Source: Nereocystis luetkeana (taxonomy: Eukaryota > Sar > Phaeophyceae > Laminariales > Laminariaceae). Taken from it: DNA of 64,000 nucleotides. Positions within the stretch are counted from its first letter, which is position 1. The number at the start of each line of letters is the position of its first letter. The stretch spans positions 62,001-126,000 of the forward strand of contig JARUPZ010000026.1 in NCBI GenBank assembly GCA_031213475.1, in the 5' to 3' direction. The notes below the pieces were generated by a model. That model did not search any database, had not been told where the DNA came from, and saw nothing but the letters and a program-made list of their open reading frames with translations. Below are positions 1-11,049 of this stretch, piece after piece. The translations under genes were made by a program, and so were the position numbers.

Positions 1-335
1 CAAGCCGGGGGAAACATGTGTAGCTCATGTAGCTCCTATATCTCATCTCGGGGGCAGATGAGCTAGCTCATGTAGCTCCTATAGCTCAGCACAGCTATCT
101 CCCATAGCTCAAGCCTTCAAAACATGTGCAGATGAGCTACCGTCTATAGCACAAGCCTTCAAAACATGTGCAGATGAGCTACCACCTATAGCTCAAGCCT
201 TCACAACATGTATGTGCAGATGAGCTACCACCTGTAGCTCAAGCCGGGAACGCACGTGCAGATGAGCTACAGCCTATAGCTCAAGCAAGCAGGGAAAGCA
301 TGTACAGATGAGCTATTGCCTATAGCACACCCCCG
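1..335. repeat. 42-bp AGCT-rich minisatellite, first block
   Basis: Tandem units of about 42 bp, each containing AACATGTGCAGATGAGCTAC followed by a TATAGCTCAAGCC-like stretch; clean unit starts lie at about 110 and 152. GAGCTAGCTC and AGCTCATGTAGCTC palindromic motifs are frequent near the left edge. The array runs off the window start, so its true length is unknown. The same unit returns at 925-1345. Confidence 0.85.
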
Positions 336-924
336 GAGAACGTGATCAAAGCTCATGCACGCAGCTCCTTGTAGCTCTTTTTCGGCAACAACACATGCAT
401 GTAAGATAAGTAGCTAAAAAAAAACACCCTACGGGACAACTGACAGTTAGTTGTGTACGTACTTCGAAGTATAGGAATAATATATCTTCGGCCTGGCTTT
501 GATCGTTTTCTTCATCCACATCGATGACGTTGTTCGTGGGGTCCACATCCATTGATGGATCCGGTTGCTGCCCGCCGCCAGCCTGATCTACGGCAGAAGT
601 GCCGCTAGAGCTGCTACCCTAGGTCGTGAGCATGCTAGGGGTGTTGAAGTGTGGTGTCGGTGTTATGTACTGTGCGAGCGCCTCTTGTGGTGTGCATGGT
701 GATATACGACAGCTCCTGTATATAGCTGTTGTTGTCAAAAAACGACAATTCAAATTAAGGTGGGTGTCGGCCTATCGTCAAGTATCTCCAGAACAGAAGC
801 TGATCCGATCTCATACAATATCCTATAATGTACCTGGAACGTACGAAAAATATATGGGAGTTGGTGTTGATATCGTTACATTCTGCGTACTCGTATTGGT
901 CGCTTATACAGATCATGAACTAGC
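336..924. other. spacer between two minisatellite blocks, no gene seen
   Basis: This stretch separates two blocks of the same minisatellite. Short open frames are present on both strands, but none has a domain, biased third codon positions or splice sites that persuade me. It may be an insertion into a once continuous array. Confidence 0.5.
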
Positions 925-1345
925 TCATATATCCCCTATTGCTCAAGCCTTGAAAACATGTGCAGGTGAGCTATCGCCTATAGCTCAAGCTTTGAAAATC
1001 TATTTGCAGATGAGCTACCGCCTATTATAGCTCAAGCTGTGGAAAGATGTGCAGATGAGCTATCGCCTATAGCTCAAGCTTTGAAAACATGTGCAGATGA
1101 GCTACCGCCCATAGCTCAAGCTTCGAAAACATGTGCAGATTAAAGCGCGTATAGCTCAAGCCGGGGGAAATATGTGTAGCTCATGTAGCTCCTATAGCTC
1201 ATCTCGGGAGTATATGAGCTAGCTCATGTAGCTCCTATGTGCAGATGAGCTATCCTCTATAATAGCTGAAGCTTGGAAACCATGTGCAAATGCGCTATCC
1301 TCCTACAGCCCAAACCAGTAAAACATGTGTAGCTCAGGTAGCTCA
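925..1345. repeat. 42-bp AGCT-rich minisatellite, second block
   Basis: Same unit as at the window start (CAAGC, TTGAAAACATGTGCAGATGAGCTA, CCGCCTATAGCT pattern), with several units between 940 and 1160. The AGCTCATGTAGCTCCTATAGCTC variant follows at about 1165-1240, in the same order as in the first block. This suggests a duplicated or split array. Confidence 0.85.
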
Positions 1346-1905
1346 CCGGTGATCTACCCTGAGCTGATCTGCCCAAGGTGTAAACAGTATGCTTGGTATT
1401 CTTGGTATTCTTGGTATGATAGCATGCTGAGCGGTGAGCACTTTGTCAAATACTGGCTGGCTGGCGGGATGGCGAGGTGAGCGCCCCCGCGGATCGACAT
1501 CAGTGAAAGTGAGCACTGATGAGCGCAGCACCTTCCCAGTGAAGGTACACACTTGTCAATGTGCTATCGCTGAAGGGGGAGGTGAAGGTGGGCTTCTCCG
1601 TGGGGGATGTTGTGGAACTTCCTGGGGTTCGGTAATTTTGAGTGCTGTGGGGTGTCCTAGGGTCTCATTTTGTGGCGAGGTGAGCGCGCCGGTGGATTGA
1701 GTTCAGTGAAGGTAAGCACTGAGAGCGTAGCACACCTTGACAGTGAAGGTGAGCACTTGTCATTGTAGGGGGGGATGACGGTGAGCTCTCCTCTGTTTCT
1801 GGGAGTTTGGGTTAGGGTTAGGGTTACTTCTGTTTCTGGGAGCTTGGTTCGTGTTTACTCCGTTACGGAATGGGCAGTGGATACTACCAATCAGACACAC
1901 TCACT
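1346..1905. other. unannotated stretch with GTGAGCACT motifs and one telomere-like tract
   Basis: GTGAAGGTGAGCACTT-like motifs recur at about 1430, 1505-1555, 1705 and 1740-1765. A GGTTAGGGTTAGGGTTAC tract lies at about 1809-1827. No convincing coding frame was found. Confidence 0.5.
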
Positions 1906-1909
1906 TCTG

Positions 1910-2450
1910 CTCAGTCGACGTGAGGTTATGTGCAGTCGTTATGAAAAAGATATGTCGCTTGTGCTCAGACGACGTGAGGTTACGTACCGCCGGTACGGCT
2001 AACGCTACGGCTGTGGCACTATGTGCCGTCGTTGGGGCTAAGGTTGTGCCACGTTTTCCCAGACGACGTAAGGTGTTATGCCGCCGCTGTCGCGAAAGAC
2101 TCTGTCAATTTGGGCTAGGCGACGTGAGGGTTTGTGCCGTCGCTGTGGCGAAGGATTTGCCTTGTGTGCTCAGACGGCGTGAGGGTGTGTGCCGTCGTCG
2201 TAACAAAGGAAGGCGGTAGATCGTACCCTGCGCCGTAGCAGTGTGCTTCATCTAATTTATATTGCTTAGGCTGTGCCACGTTTGCCCAGACGACGTGAGG
2301 TAGTGCTATGCCGTCGCTGTGGCAAACGGCTCTGATCTTTTAGCATAAACAACGTTAAGTTTTGTGCCGTCGCTACAACGAAAGGCTTTTCCATGTTGTT
2401 AGCCAAGACGACGTGAGGTTGGGTGCCGTCGTCATAGCAAAGGTGGGCGG
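1910..2450. repeat. degenerate tandem array built on CAGACGACGTGAGG
   Basis: At least seven copies of a CAGACGACGTGAGGTT..GTGCCGTCG motif lie near 1913, 1967, 2061, 2118, 2171, 2287 and 2405. Spacing is uneven, roughly 50-120 bp. The copies are diverged and carry small indels. Open frames across the array look like by-products of a GC-rich repeat, not a gene. Confidence 0.7.
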
Positions 2451-3458
2451 TGGGTGGCTGGTGATCATACCCTGCGCCATAGTAGTGTGTTTGTATCCAA
2501 CCTCTATTTTTCATGAGTATATGGCCTGTGGTGTTCCGAGACACGACGCGCAAAGAGCTCTGTATGACCGATGAAGGGCGCCTAATTAACCTGTAGAAAC
2601 GGCTCGTCTTTAGACACAGCTCCGCGTATGGTAGTGAGGGTCAAGCCACGTGTGGTCGTCGTACCCGTCTGCGGTCTCACAGCTTGCCACGTCAGCCTGC
2701 TCGTTGCCCATGATGAGCGATATACCAGGTAGGTAGGCAAATACATCACTATCGTTCAGCAGTATATATCAGGTACCAAATATAGTATTCGTACGAAGAT
2801 ATGTATGACTCGACCCTTTTTTCTAATTTATATGTGTTTCATGTATCCAAGAGTGTATACCTGCACCCGTGCGATGGTGTATGGTCTATATGATTCGGTG
2901 TGCCCGATGGGTTTTTCTCTCGTACGTACTACGGTATCCCGATGTTTGCTGTGTTCGGGAAGGCGGACGACAGAAGAGAAGGAGATATGAAACATAGAGG
3001 GGATATATCCAAATGGAATTACATGGCAGAGTCCAACTCTTCACGTATACCCCTGTGCAGATTATCTGGACCGCCTCTCAAGCCAGAAACAACGTAGATC
3101 GCCTTTCAAGCGAGAAATAACGTAGATCAACACACCAAAGTCAAATCATTTATACAGCTTTGGAGATGATCTAAAATGCGCCTCATGCTAGACACCCAAC
3201 CGCTCTTCCGGGTCTAACAACTGCTGTAAAATGTTGCAAATCGAAACGGTAATGAACTTATCGAATGCATATTGCACGCCTGACCAAAACTCTGAACCGT
3301 AACCACGACACCAGGAGCAGGCCAGTACAACAGTTTAGCATCCCACCAAGGGCAGTTGTCATTTACCAGTGGATGTACCACAGTGAGAAACATAGGGCCG
3401 AGTGGATCAAGTTATCCTTCGATGCCTTCCAATCGTTCAGTCGAGTGAAACACTTGTA
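2451..3458. other. intergenic, nothing recognised
   Basis: About 1 kb of mixed-composition DNA. Only short open frames occur on either strand, with no recognisable domain, tRNA-like fold or repeat shared with the rest of the window. Confidence 0.5.
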
Positions 3459-3686
3459 GGCATTCTACGATACAGGTTCACCCTAATTTTCTGAGGCTCC
3501 TCACTTCAGGAGCTCCATACCCCACCCGAAAACTGACTTCAGCAAAGTTCTAATTGCTTCCTGATGGGTAATCCCATGACCCGAGTATACAAAAATGGCA
3601 TTTTTGGAAACAAGATTGGCCTTCCCATGATTTTCACTCAGGAAACATTTTAGCGGAATTGTCCTACCTCTGTCGTAGAACGGGTC
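3459..3686. mobile_element. MITE family A, copy 1
   Basis: Non-autonomous inverted-repeat element, copy 1 of 5. The left end reads GGCATTCTACGATACAGGTTC and the right end CCTACCTCTGTCGTAGAACG, which are imperfect inverted repeats around the family end GCGTTCTACGATAGAGGT. The interior shares the family landmarks: CTGAGGCTCCTCACTTCAGG, CCCCACCCGAAAACTGACTTC, an ATCCCATG..CCGAGTATACAAAA segment and a purine-rich right half. No coding capacity. The target-site duplication is not clear. Confidence 0.85.
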
Positions 3687-3699
3687 ACAAGGGGAGAAA

Positions 3700-4110
3700 G
3701 AGAAAACATCCAAGGCAAGGGAATTACTTTGGGTGGTCAACGCAACCCAGGGTTGAGTCCCCCCTCTATACGATGGAAACGCGAAGTTACTTCGAGTATA
3801 GCCAAGGTAGGGGGATTGCTTTGGGCGATCGTTGAGTTCTCGGACGATGAGAACGTTCATAACACCAAGGTAAAGGGGTCCCCCAGGAAGTGGGCCACCT
3901 ACTGAAAGGCAAATAAATTCGAATGAAGAAAATGTTGACTCCAAGGATATCCAAGGCAGCGGGATTGCTTTGGGCAACCGTTCAGTTCCCCTACGATGAA
4001 AAGGCTAGCCAACACCGAGGTATAAGGGGGATTCAGGAATAGGGCAGTCGACTTGAAGGTAACGACATCGGAATGAAGAGAGCAATCGGCTCCAAAGGTA
4101 TAGGAAACTC
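3700..4110. repeat. decayed tandem repeat of about 150 bp
   Basis: CCAAGG(C/T)AG-GGGATTGCTTTGGG motifs recur at about 3711, 3803 and 3951. Related CACCRAGGTAWAAGGGG and AAATTCGAATGAAG / ATCGGAATGAAG motifs sit 150 bp apart. Open frames on the minus strand follow the repeat and have no recognisable domain. Confidence 0.55.
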
Positions 4111-6198
4111 TCCGACAGGTAGGTGCACTCAGCGAAGAGTGGAGTTCCTATTCTCCTCCTGGCGCCGGTGCTCGAGGATCGAGGGCTCAAATCGAAGGTG
4201 AAACCGATGAAAGGCAGCCCTATCTATGGGTTATTGCGGCTGCCACAACCCTTGGGAAACACGGGGCTGTCATCAATCATCAATATGGCGGAGGCGCAAG
4301 GCTTTAACGGGGTTACACATTCTTGAGGCTAAATAGAAGGATCATCAATGAGACAGAAATGTAACTGGATCCGGAATTTTCGCTGATATATATGGCAAAC
4401 GATGGGATACTGGAGAGTCAAGCCCAACGAAACCGAGAATAAATGTAACCGCCTCCAGAGCCACAACGGGTACTACCAAGACGTTAACAGAGTCATGCCC
4501 AACTATATCAGAGAGAAAGGCAACCGGCTGGTGAACGACGCCCAATGCCAAGAATGGACTGGCATGTCTTGACAACTATTTGCACGAGTGGGAGTGGTTA
4601 GGGTTAGGGACGAGGTCATAACACTCTGTAACCGACGCAATTCCCAACTTACTCAGGCCGACGTAGTGGGAGAGGTAGGCCCCTTGGTTCGTGTGGCTTG
4701 GTACCGGTGAGCAGGTGCCTAAGCAATGTCCTCTAGCATACCGACTGAACCTAGCCCTAACCCTGACAGTAACGCCCAACACATGAAAGTGACTGAGAGT
4801 AAAGAGAGGGTCTCGCCAGGTGAACATGATTTCTGAGCGGGTCATCGAGTGTACTGCGGCCTGGATTCAATTAGGTATTGCTAGGCGGTCATTCGAGGCA
4901 CAAGGTGAGTGCGGTGTCGTGGGCGGTGAACCACTTCTGACTGTATGCATTGGGAAGAGGGTTTCCCGTCGTCGACCTGGCTGTTTGAAAGTCAGAAATC
5001 TTCCTCCATGCGGCAGAAGAGATCTGCGCCTCATCGAATACGACATGGAACTGTAGTTGCCACTTTCAGCTCGTCACCTGCTCCCGAATAACGTCAAGGT
5101 TGGCTTGTTCTGCGTTGAGATGAGAGCAGCAGCGATACGTTTCCGGACGATGCACAGTGTTGTCAAACGTACTGAGGTCCGGAGAAGTATTGTCCTTGCG
5201 GAGCTTGGTGGGGACGATGCAGTTGCACGGGCAACAGAGAGTGATGAAGGAAGAAGAGTTAAAATATGTGTATACACATACTGCGCCGCCTGCTATGCAT
5301 GAATACAACCCGTAAACGATCTCGAAGTCGGCAATCAACCATTTCTTCTGGTGTAGCCGGGTTACTGTTGCCGTGGCTGTGGAGTACCTTCGAGAGCGCT
5401 ACGAGACGGTACGAGGGGCCAAATGTCCTCCCTATGTCATGTCAACTCAAATAATAGCTGACACAATGCAACATTCACGACTGATAGAGCGAAAACAGGG
5501 AAGAGGTGGAGGGCTACCACTGAAATACGAACAGTCTTATTCAAGCTTGGGCCGGATGCAGAGGTAAAGATGAAAAGGGATAATACCCGCAATACCACCA
5601 AGGTATACGCTGGTAGGCTCTTAACTCTTAACGATGAGGACTCGAAGCTAGCTGCATCGAAGGCAATTATACCGGAGTTGTTCGCCAAGGTTTTCATCAC
5701 CTTTGATTATCCCGGCCGTGGCGCGCACAACTTGGTCGACCCAGGGCAAGTGCAACTAGCCCACGCTAGCCAAGGGCGTAGAGAGTGTGCTCTTATGTGA
5801 GCACAGGAGGAAACAGTGAGTGACCAAGTGTGACAGTAAGGGTCCACCTTAACGATAACTTTTTTTATTGATACTCCGCCAATCGTATTTTCGTTTTATT
5901 TGATTTGCATCTGATTGGTCGAAAAGTGAATCACCCATCTGGCAATTTGATGTTTGATTCGAATTAAAGCGAACAAAACGAATGCGACAAGAAGTCTTTT
6001 GGGGATTTTTTTGCTCTTCGTGTTATTTGAATCGGGGAGTTCGTCCAACTCGACGTGGCATGTTTCTGAAACTGAAGCAAGCCACGCCAACCTGAGCCGT
6101 GTCGTCGACTGCTTCACAGGTGAGATCCACCATTCCCGAGAGACAGGATCACCGGGGCAGCTGCAGCGCAAGGTCCGACGGTCCCTAGCACAGAGAGG
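4111..6198. other. intergenic, short telomere-like tracts, no convincing gene
   Basis: Two short telomere-like motifs occur (GGTTAGGGTTAGGG at about 4597-4610, CCCTAACCCTGAC at about 4753-4765). AAATGTAACCG / AAGGCAACCGG fragments between 4355 and 4540 look like an old tandem array. Several overlapping short open frames on both strands lack domains or splice structure, so I call no gene. Confidence 0.5.
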
Positions 6199-6442
6199 CG
6201 TTAAACGATGGAGGTTCACCCTGAAATAACTGAGGTTCCTCACATAAGGAGCTCCATACCTCACCCGAAAACTGACTTTAAAGCAAAACTCAAATTGCAT
6301 CGCGGCGAATAGTCCCTTAGCCCGAGTCTACAAAACATTTGTTTCGAAATCAAGATTGACATTCCATCGATTTGGGCTCAAGGAACCCCATCTTTCAGAA
6401 ACAAAATAGCGGAAATGTACTACCTCTATCGTAGAACGGGTC
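6199..6442. mobile_element. MITE family A, copy 2
   Basis: Copy 2 of the family. The left end is GCGTTAAACGATGGAGGTTC and the right end TACCTCTATCGTAGAACGGG. The interior matches copy 1 closely, with the CTCCATACCTCACCCGAAAA block, the GCATCGCGGCGAATAGTCCC block and an AGCGGAAATGTACTACC right shoulder. Length is 244 bp with no coding content. Confidence 0.88.
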
Positions 6443-7698
6443 CAGAGTAGACCATCGGCGGCGCCTCGAAAAAATATAACGCCGTCGCACACCCAGTTTT
6501 CCATCCCTCTTTGCCTCGTGAACCACACGAGCACCGACCAGGCCACGACTTCGCTCAGAAAATCGATCGATGTATCCCCGTCACTGCTGCCTGCGTGGGG
6601 CTTCGGGCCTGCGCCAAGCACCCAAGACGTCCCAAGAGCGATGGCCTCTTCGGCGGTGCCGGCAGAAACAACCGGCCGCTGCCCGCGACGCCCCGGGGAG
6701 GACGGGGGCCGTCGCTCGCCTCGTGGGTTGTCCTCTGGTGTTTGTTGACGATTGTGCGTTATTCGATCTCAAACATATATACGCTATTCCTCGATAGGAC
6801 CTAAAGGCATATTTTTCACGAAATTCTGTTTGAATCAAATCTCTTTTTTTCCTATTCGATTATCATGAAAAATGTTGCTCGTTAAGATGGGCCCTAACGC
6901 CCACTAGCTCCCTACGATGGTAGACGCTCCCTGAGATGTGCCTCTAAGGCCTTGAGCGGGGGCTACAAACAGGTAATAAGCACGGGTGTGTGCAGTCTTT
7001 GATGAATAAAACTATCACATCATTACCTCACATGTCCAGTACCGTCGAAAGGGGCCCTTGCGGGGAAACCTCACACTGTTAAAGCGATGCGTTTTTGGGA
7101 TGCTCTTATTGGGTCGGGGTGATGCAGGGGGGGGCGTTACAGTGTTACAGTCCAGGTGGTGAAACCTCTGTGCCGGTGGCTAAGAGTGTCGATATCGAGA
7201 CACTACGGTCCCGCCAACCACCCCCGAGGACAGGGACCTGTTGAAGCGATGGGGGGGTGGCTACAGAAAACGTTATCGGCACTCGGCGAGTCTTCGCCTC
7301 TTCAGCGGGACGAGTAATTACTCCCGAGTGATGGATTCAACGCGTCATCCCAGATCCTCACCCGCCATGCGTTCCGTTGACGATTGTCGTGCGTGTCACT
7401 GATGTGTGTAAATGTTTTTTATTGCCTATGATTCATTGTTGTAATGCCTAACATCGATGTATGACAAGATTTACCTGGATGGGTGCTCTGCCACGACGGT
7501 GTTGGCGGTGGCCATCAAGACATTGCATGGACGCTCTGAACTTGACAATATCGTCGATTGATTGGCTCGTGCACCTGGTCAGGGGGTAGGATGTAAGAGT
7601 TGCCGAGTTTTACGCTTTGGCGGCACCGTTGTACACGATGACCGATCGCAAGCTTCCGAGGGGCGTCGAAAACCCGTGAGTATGCGAGTACTTTCCAA
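6443..7698. other. intergenic, no gene recognised
   Basis: A GC-rich patch at about 6570-6740 gives overlapping open frames in three or more phases, which is typical of composition and not of coding. The rest contains CCCGCTGAAGAGG-like and poly-G patches. I see no domain, RNA gene or repeat family here. Confidence 0.5.
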
Positions 7699-8338
7699 GG
7701 GTCGTTATTAACAGGATTAAGAAACAAATCGCGTATCGCGGAAAATGCACGGAAACGCGAAACAAATGCGGTGGATCCTGTTATCGCCTGGTATCATGTT
7801 TCGTGAGGTCGCAACAAACCGTCCATTTGATCGAATCGTCGAAACCAGCGGCGCGTAAGCAGTCCGTCCGCTGGATCGTGCCGCTAAAGGTGCCCCGACC
7901 CCGAGCTAGCCTAGAGAGGCGACCGTTCCTCGCTGTACTTCGTGAGCTCAAGTTCTGGCGCGTCAAAGCCCTCCACGACATGAAAATAGCTAGCGATTTC
8001 GTGTTGATCTCAGCTATGACAGTGAATCAGCTCTGTCGACTGGACAAATAGAGCTCTCGTTGTGCACGGCGCTTTCTGCGACCAGCCACGGCCTGGGAAT
8101 GACCCTGGGGATTGCCCAGAGCTATCCTGTACAGTGCCGAGTGGTGGAATGGCGCACCCGGCTCAGACGGTGTGCCTGTTCGATGGTCTGCGACGATGCG
8201 GGACTTTTCCGAGATACGGAAATATAATTTTTAGGTGTTTTGCCGGGGCTGAAAAAAGTCCGTGAAACGCGAAAAAAAAACGGAAATCCGGGAATTTCCC
8301 TCGAAACGCGAAAAACAACGTCTGGTTAATAACGACCC
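7699..8338. mobile_element. 640-bp terminal-inverted-repeat element, family unknown
   Basis: A perfect 14-bp inverted repeat bounds the element: GGGTCGTTATTAAC at 7699-7712 and GTTAATAACGACCC at 8325-8338. Inside each end lies a CGCG-rich zone: AAATCGCGTATCGCGG and GGAAACGCGAAAC on the left, GTGAAACGCG and TCGAAACGCG on the right. Flanks (CCAA and TATC) give no obvious target-site duplication. There is no transposase frame, so it would be non-autonomous. Confidence 0.65.
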
Positions 8339-9725
8339 TATCTGGCTTGACGAGGATTAAGCTAGAGAATCACTCCGCTGCAGCTGCATGCATTCTTGGT
8401 GGAGACACTTAAGTATGGGACTATTCTCCAACTGATCAGAATGAGGTGATTACAGGTTTCACTCCATTGCAGCTGGATATATGTCACGCTTTGTAAGGAC
8501 CGCACCACGGTGCAGACTGCCGTCCTCGTTCGCCGGCGACGCCAAGAAGGGCACAGAAGCGCGTGGGTCACACCGGTTAGAGACCAAGGTCAGGAGGGAG
8601 TTTCCAGGCATTCAAAGCCGGCAAACGTTCATTGGAGAGGTGTGCGACTTCAGCTACCGCTGTCGGTGAGTGGGATGTCCGGATGAAGATTTGGAGCACT
8701 TTAATTGTCAAGAGCGCTAAACCAAAGGAGGCAGCTGGTGACAAAATCAGCCTAAACCGTGTATTCAGGGGGCGGGTCTGGTTGAAAGGGGAAGAAGACC
8801 GCGAGGAGGTCAATCGTCCAGAGCTAGAGCGGTAGAAAGAGCTGGTGGCGAATTATTTATAAAGCGTTTGCTCGAGCGGCGGATCTAGCAGGAAGGGGGC
8901 AAGAGACTTGGAGAGGTTCAATTGTTCAAAGCTGAAGCGGAGGAAGGAGCTGGCGGTGGTTTCAGGCTAAACCGTTTTTTCAAGCGGCGGGTCGGGCTGG
9001 GACATCATCCGGGGCCGCACTATTTTAAGCTCTGGAGGACCATACCAGACTTGAGGGGGGTGTAGCGGCGGTGGGACGTGGGGGCAACCAAAAGTGCGAC
9101 GAGTCGAAGCATTCAGCCACGAGTCGCTTGGCGCAGAATAGAGGCGAACTACTATGTGGGTATGGGATAGGTGCTTCATTCGGCAGAGGGTTTCAGCGTG
9201 CCGAATCTAAAACACCTACCAAGAGTGTATGGCGCAAGCAGCGCGTGGGGCAAAACTGAGTGAGTGTATTTAGACGCTACCAGGCGAGGAAGAGAAAACG
9301 TGCAGAAACGACTAAAAAGTGAAGTAAAGAACTAAGTACTAGAGAAGAAAAGGCTGAATCAACTGTCCGCTCGGATAGATACATCGCCCCGCGTGACTGC
9401 GAGCCTACGCGAGTATCTGCATCACTCGTAGTCGGGGGTTTTGGTCATCGTTTGCTTCGCTCTCGCCTGAACGAAGGAGCCCCTTTGACTGCCGACTGGT
9501 CCAACTTACGAACTGTGAGGAGGAAAATGAGGTGAGCGTTGGCAGCTCACGCCGGGAAACTTGCTGTAACACAACGGCACCTGCACGGGAAGATTTTGTT
9601 AGTGTGTGTGCGTGCACAGAGCCCTCCGGGGGCTGGCATAAATGCCGTGTGCGTTGAGGTAGACGAAGTCGCCGAAAACAATGCTGAATCACACACACGT
9701 GATGACACACAATGGCTCATACGAA
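8339..9725. other. intergenic DNA flanking the retrotransposon
   Basis: Contains the decayed tandem repeat at 8735-9010 and a short GCTAGAGCGG/GCTGAAGCGG-rich zone. Otherwise there are only short open frames without recognisable domains. The right edge is the 5' LTR boundary of the Gypsy element. Confidence 0.5.
8735..9010. repeat. decayed tandem repeat of about 117 bp
   Basis: The block TAAACCGTGTATTCAGGGGGCGGG is followed by AAAGCGTTTGCTCGAGCGGCGG and then TAAACCGTTTTTTCAAGCGG. Each is followed by a purine-rich GAGGTTCAAT-type stretch and an AAGGAGCTGG(C/T)GG motif. Two complete and one partial unit are visible, well diverged, with in-frame stops that speak against coding. Confidence 0.55.
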
Positions 9726-10001
9726 TGTCATGATATTGCTTTGTATGAGGTTGAAAGCTCGGTAAATACCTGGGTTCTGGTACTGGGATCGTATTTTTAG
9801 TACTTGGAAGGCGTATCTTAGGTGGAAAACCAGGGGTTTTCCAGAGAGGCACTGGCGTGGTCTCAGTTTCCGTCGTGCACGAAAGGAATAAAGGGGTTCT
9901 TCTATCTCTAAGCGAACATCAACGTGAGTACCAACGAGTGCCGGCTTAATAAGCAGACTTGTCCAGGGATACAAAGTGTCCCGCTCTCCGTGATCTTAAC
10001 A
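9726..10001 (+). repeat. 5' LTR
   Basis: Begins TGTCATGATATTGC and ends GATCTTAACA (TG...CA). It aligns over its full 276 bp with the 3' LTR at 23674-23949; substitutions only, no indels seen. Similarity stops right after the terminal ACA, which fixes the right edge. The left edge is slightly less certain because both copies share GGCTCAT a little upstream. Confidence 0.88.
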
Positions 10002-10003
10002 TG

Positions 10004-10021
10004 TGGCGTCTTCGGCTTAGG
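10004..10021 (+). promoter_or_regulatory. possible primer-binding site
   Basis: TGGCGTCTTCGGCTTAGG starts two bases after the 5' LTR. Its TGGCG start would pair with a tRNA ending in CGCCA. This is the expected place and start for an LTR-element primer-binding site. I could not identify the tRNA. Confidence 0.4.
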
Positions 10022-10113
10022 ACTTTTTGCCTTTTTGCTGGTACAAGTTTTTTTGTCACTCTGTTTTTTCTTTCGCTCAGCGTTGATTTAGGGTCAGTTT
10101 GCTCCATTGCACG

Positions 10114-10908
10114 ATGGAGGAGGGAGGGTCTGCTTCCCCTCATGGTGGACGAGACACTGAGGCCCAGAGCCCCCCAGTGCTGGATCGCGCGCCTTGTATA
10201 ACACGCCCGCCCGAAGATCCACGGCTGGGGCCCTTAGGCCAATCTCGAGCAGCTTCCGGCAGACGGATCTCGTTCAAGACCTTTTCCGAGCCTTCTCGCT
10301 CGCCGGAACGGGCTCTACCGTCCAAGCCACCTGGCTCCGCCGAGAGCGTTGAGCCAGCTTCTCCTGCTCGGGGAAGAAGCGCGTCGGACTCTTCGGAGCG
10401 TGTGGCGCGCGAAACCAGCCAGGCCTTGGGTTTTGCAGTTTTGGCTCCCCACTCGTGCCCTCTGCCGTCCAAGCCACCTGGCTCCGCTGAGAGCGTTGAG
10501 CCAGCTGCTTCTGCTCTGGGCCGGAGAGCGCCGGAAAAACCTGGGCGTAGCGTTTTACTGCCGTCCAAGCCACCTGGCTCCGCTGAGAGCGTTGAGCCAG
10601 CTACTTCTGCTCTGGGCCCGAGAGCGCCGGAAAAACCTGGGCGTAGCGTTTTACTGCCGTCCAAGTCACCTGGCTCCGATGAGAGCGTTGAGCCAGCTGC
10701 TTCTGCTCTGGGCCGGAGCGCGCCGGACAAACCTGGGCGTAGCGTTTTACTGCCGTCCAAGCCACCTGGCTCCGCTGAGAGCGTTGAGCCAGCTGCTTCT
10801 GCTCTGGGCCGGAAAGCGCTGGACAAACCTGGGCGTATCGTTTTTCACGCCACCCAGTTGCGCTCTTCGCCGTCGGATCTACCTGCTCCTGGACCAGATG
10901 AGAAGTGA
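10114..10908 (+). CDS. repeat-rich Pro/Ser/Ala ORF at the 5' end of the retrotransposon
   Basis: An open frame of 264 codons from the ATG at 10114, lying between the primer-binding site and Gag. It has no recognisable enzyme domain. From about residue 117 it consists of a 32-residue unit (core LPSKPPGSAESVEPAASALG) present in four near-identical copies, preceded by one diverged copy. The 96-bp DNA period keeps the frame, so expansion may have been tolerated because the protein stays readable. The opposite strand is also open across the array, a by-product of the repeat. It could be the N-terminus of Gag or a separate leader protein; nothing shows which. Confidence 0.45.
   Translation: MEEGGSASPHGGRDTEAQSPPVLDRAPCITRPPEDPRLGPLGQSRAASGRRISFKTFSEPSRSPERALPSKPPGSAESVEPASPARGRSASDSSERVARETSQALGFAVLAPHSCPLPSKPPGSAESVEPAASALGRRAPEKPGRSVLLPSKPPGSAESVEPATSALGPRAPEKPGRSVLLPSKSPGSDESVEPAASALGRSAPDKPGRSVLLPSKPPGSAESVEPAASALGRKALDKPGRIVFHATQLRSSPSDLPAPGPDEK
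10462..10845 (+). repeat. 96-bp in-frame tandem repeat, four copies
   Basis: Units start at CTGCCGTCCAAG at 10462, 10558, 10654 and 10750, exactly 96 bp apart. Copies differ by a few substitutions only. A more diverged unit begins at about 10315. The period is a multiple of three. Confidence 0.92.
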
Positions 10909-11049
10909 TTGAGACTGTTTTTCGGCCTCGTGCGATTCCACCGCTCGACCTCGCTCGTACGCGTAGGATAGCCGCGAGCGATGCTGCCTCCCCTGATTTT
11001 TTCCCCGCAACGCGAGGGCACGATGCGATTGTTTCCGTGCCTGAATCAC

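Noticed and set aside
6511-6838. Overlapping GC-rich open frames in four phases.
   Set aside because: Being open in many phases at once, with no domain, indicates composition and not coding.
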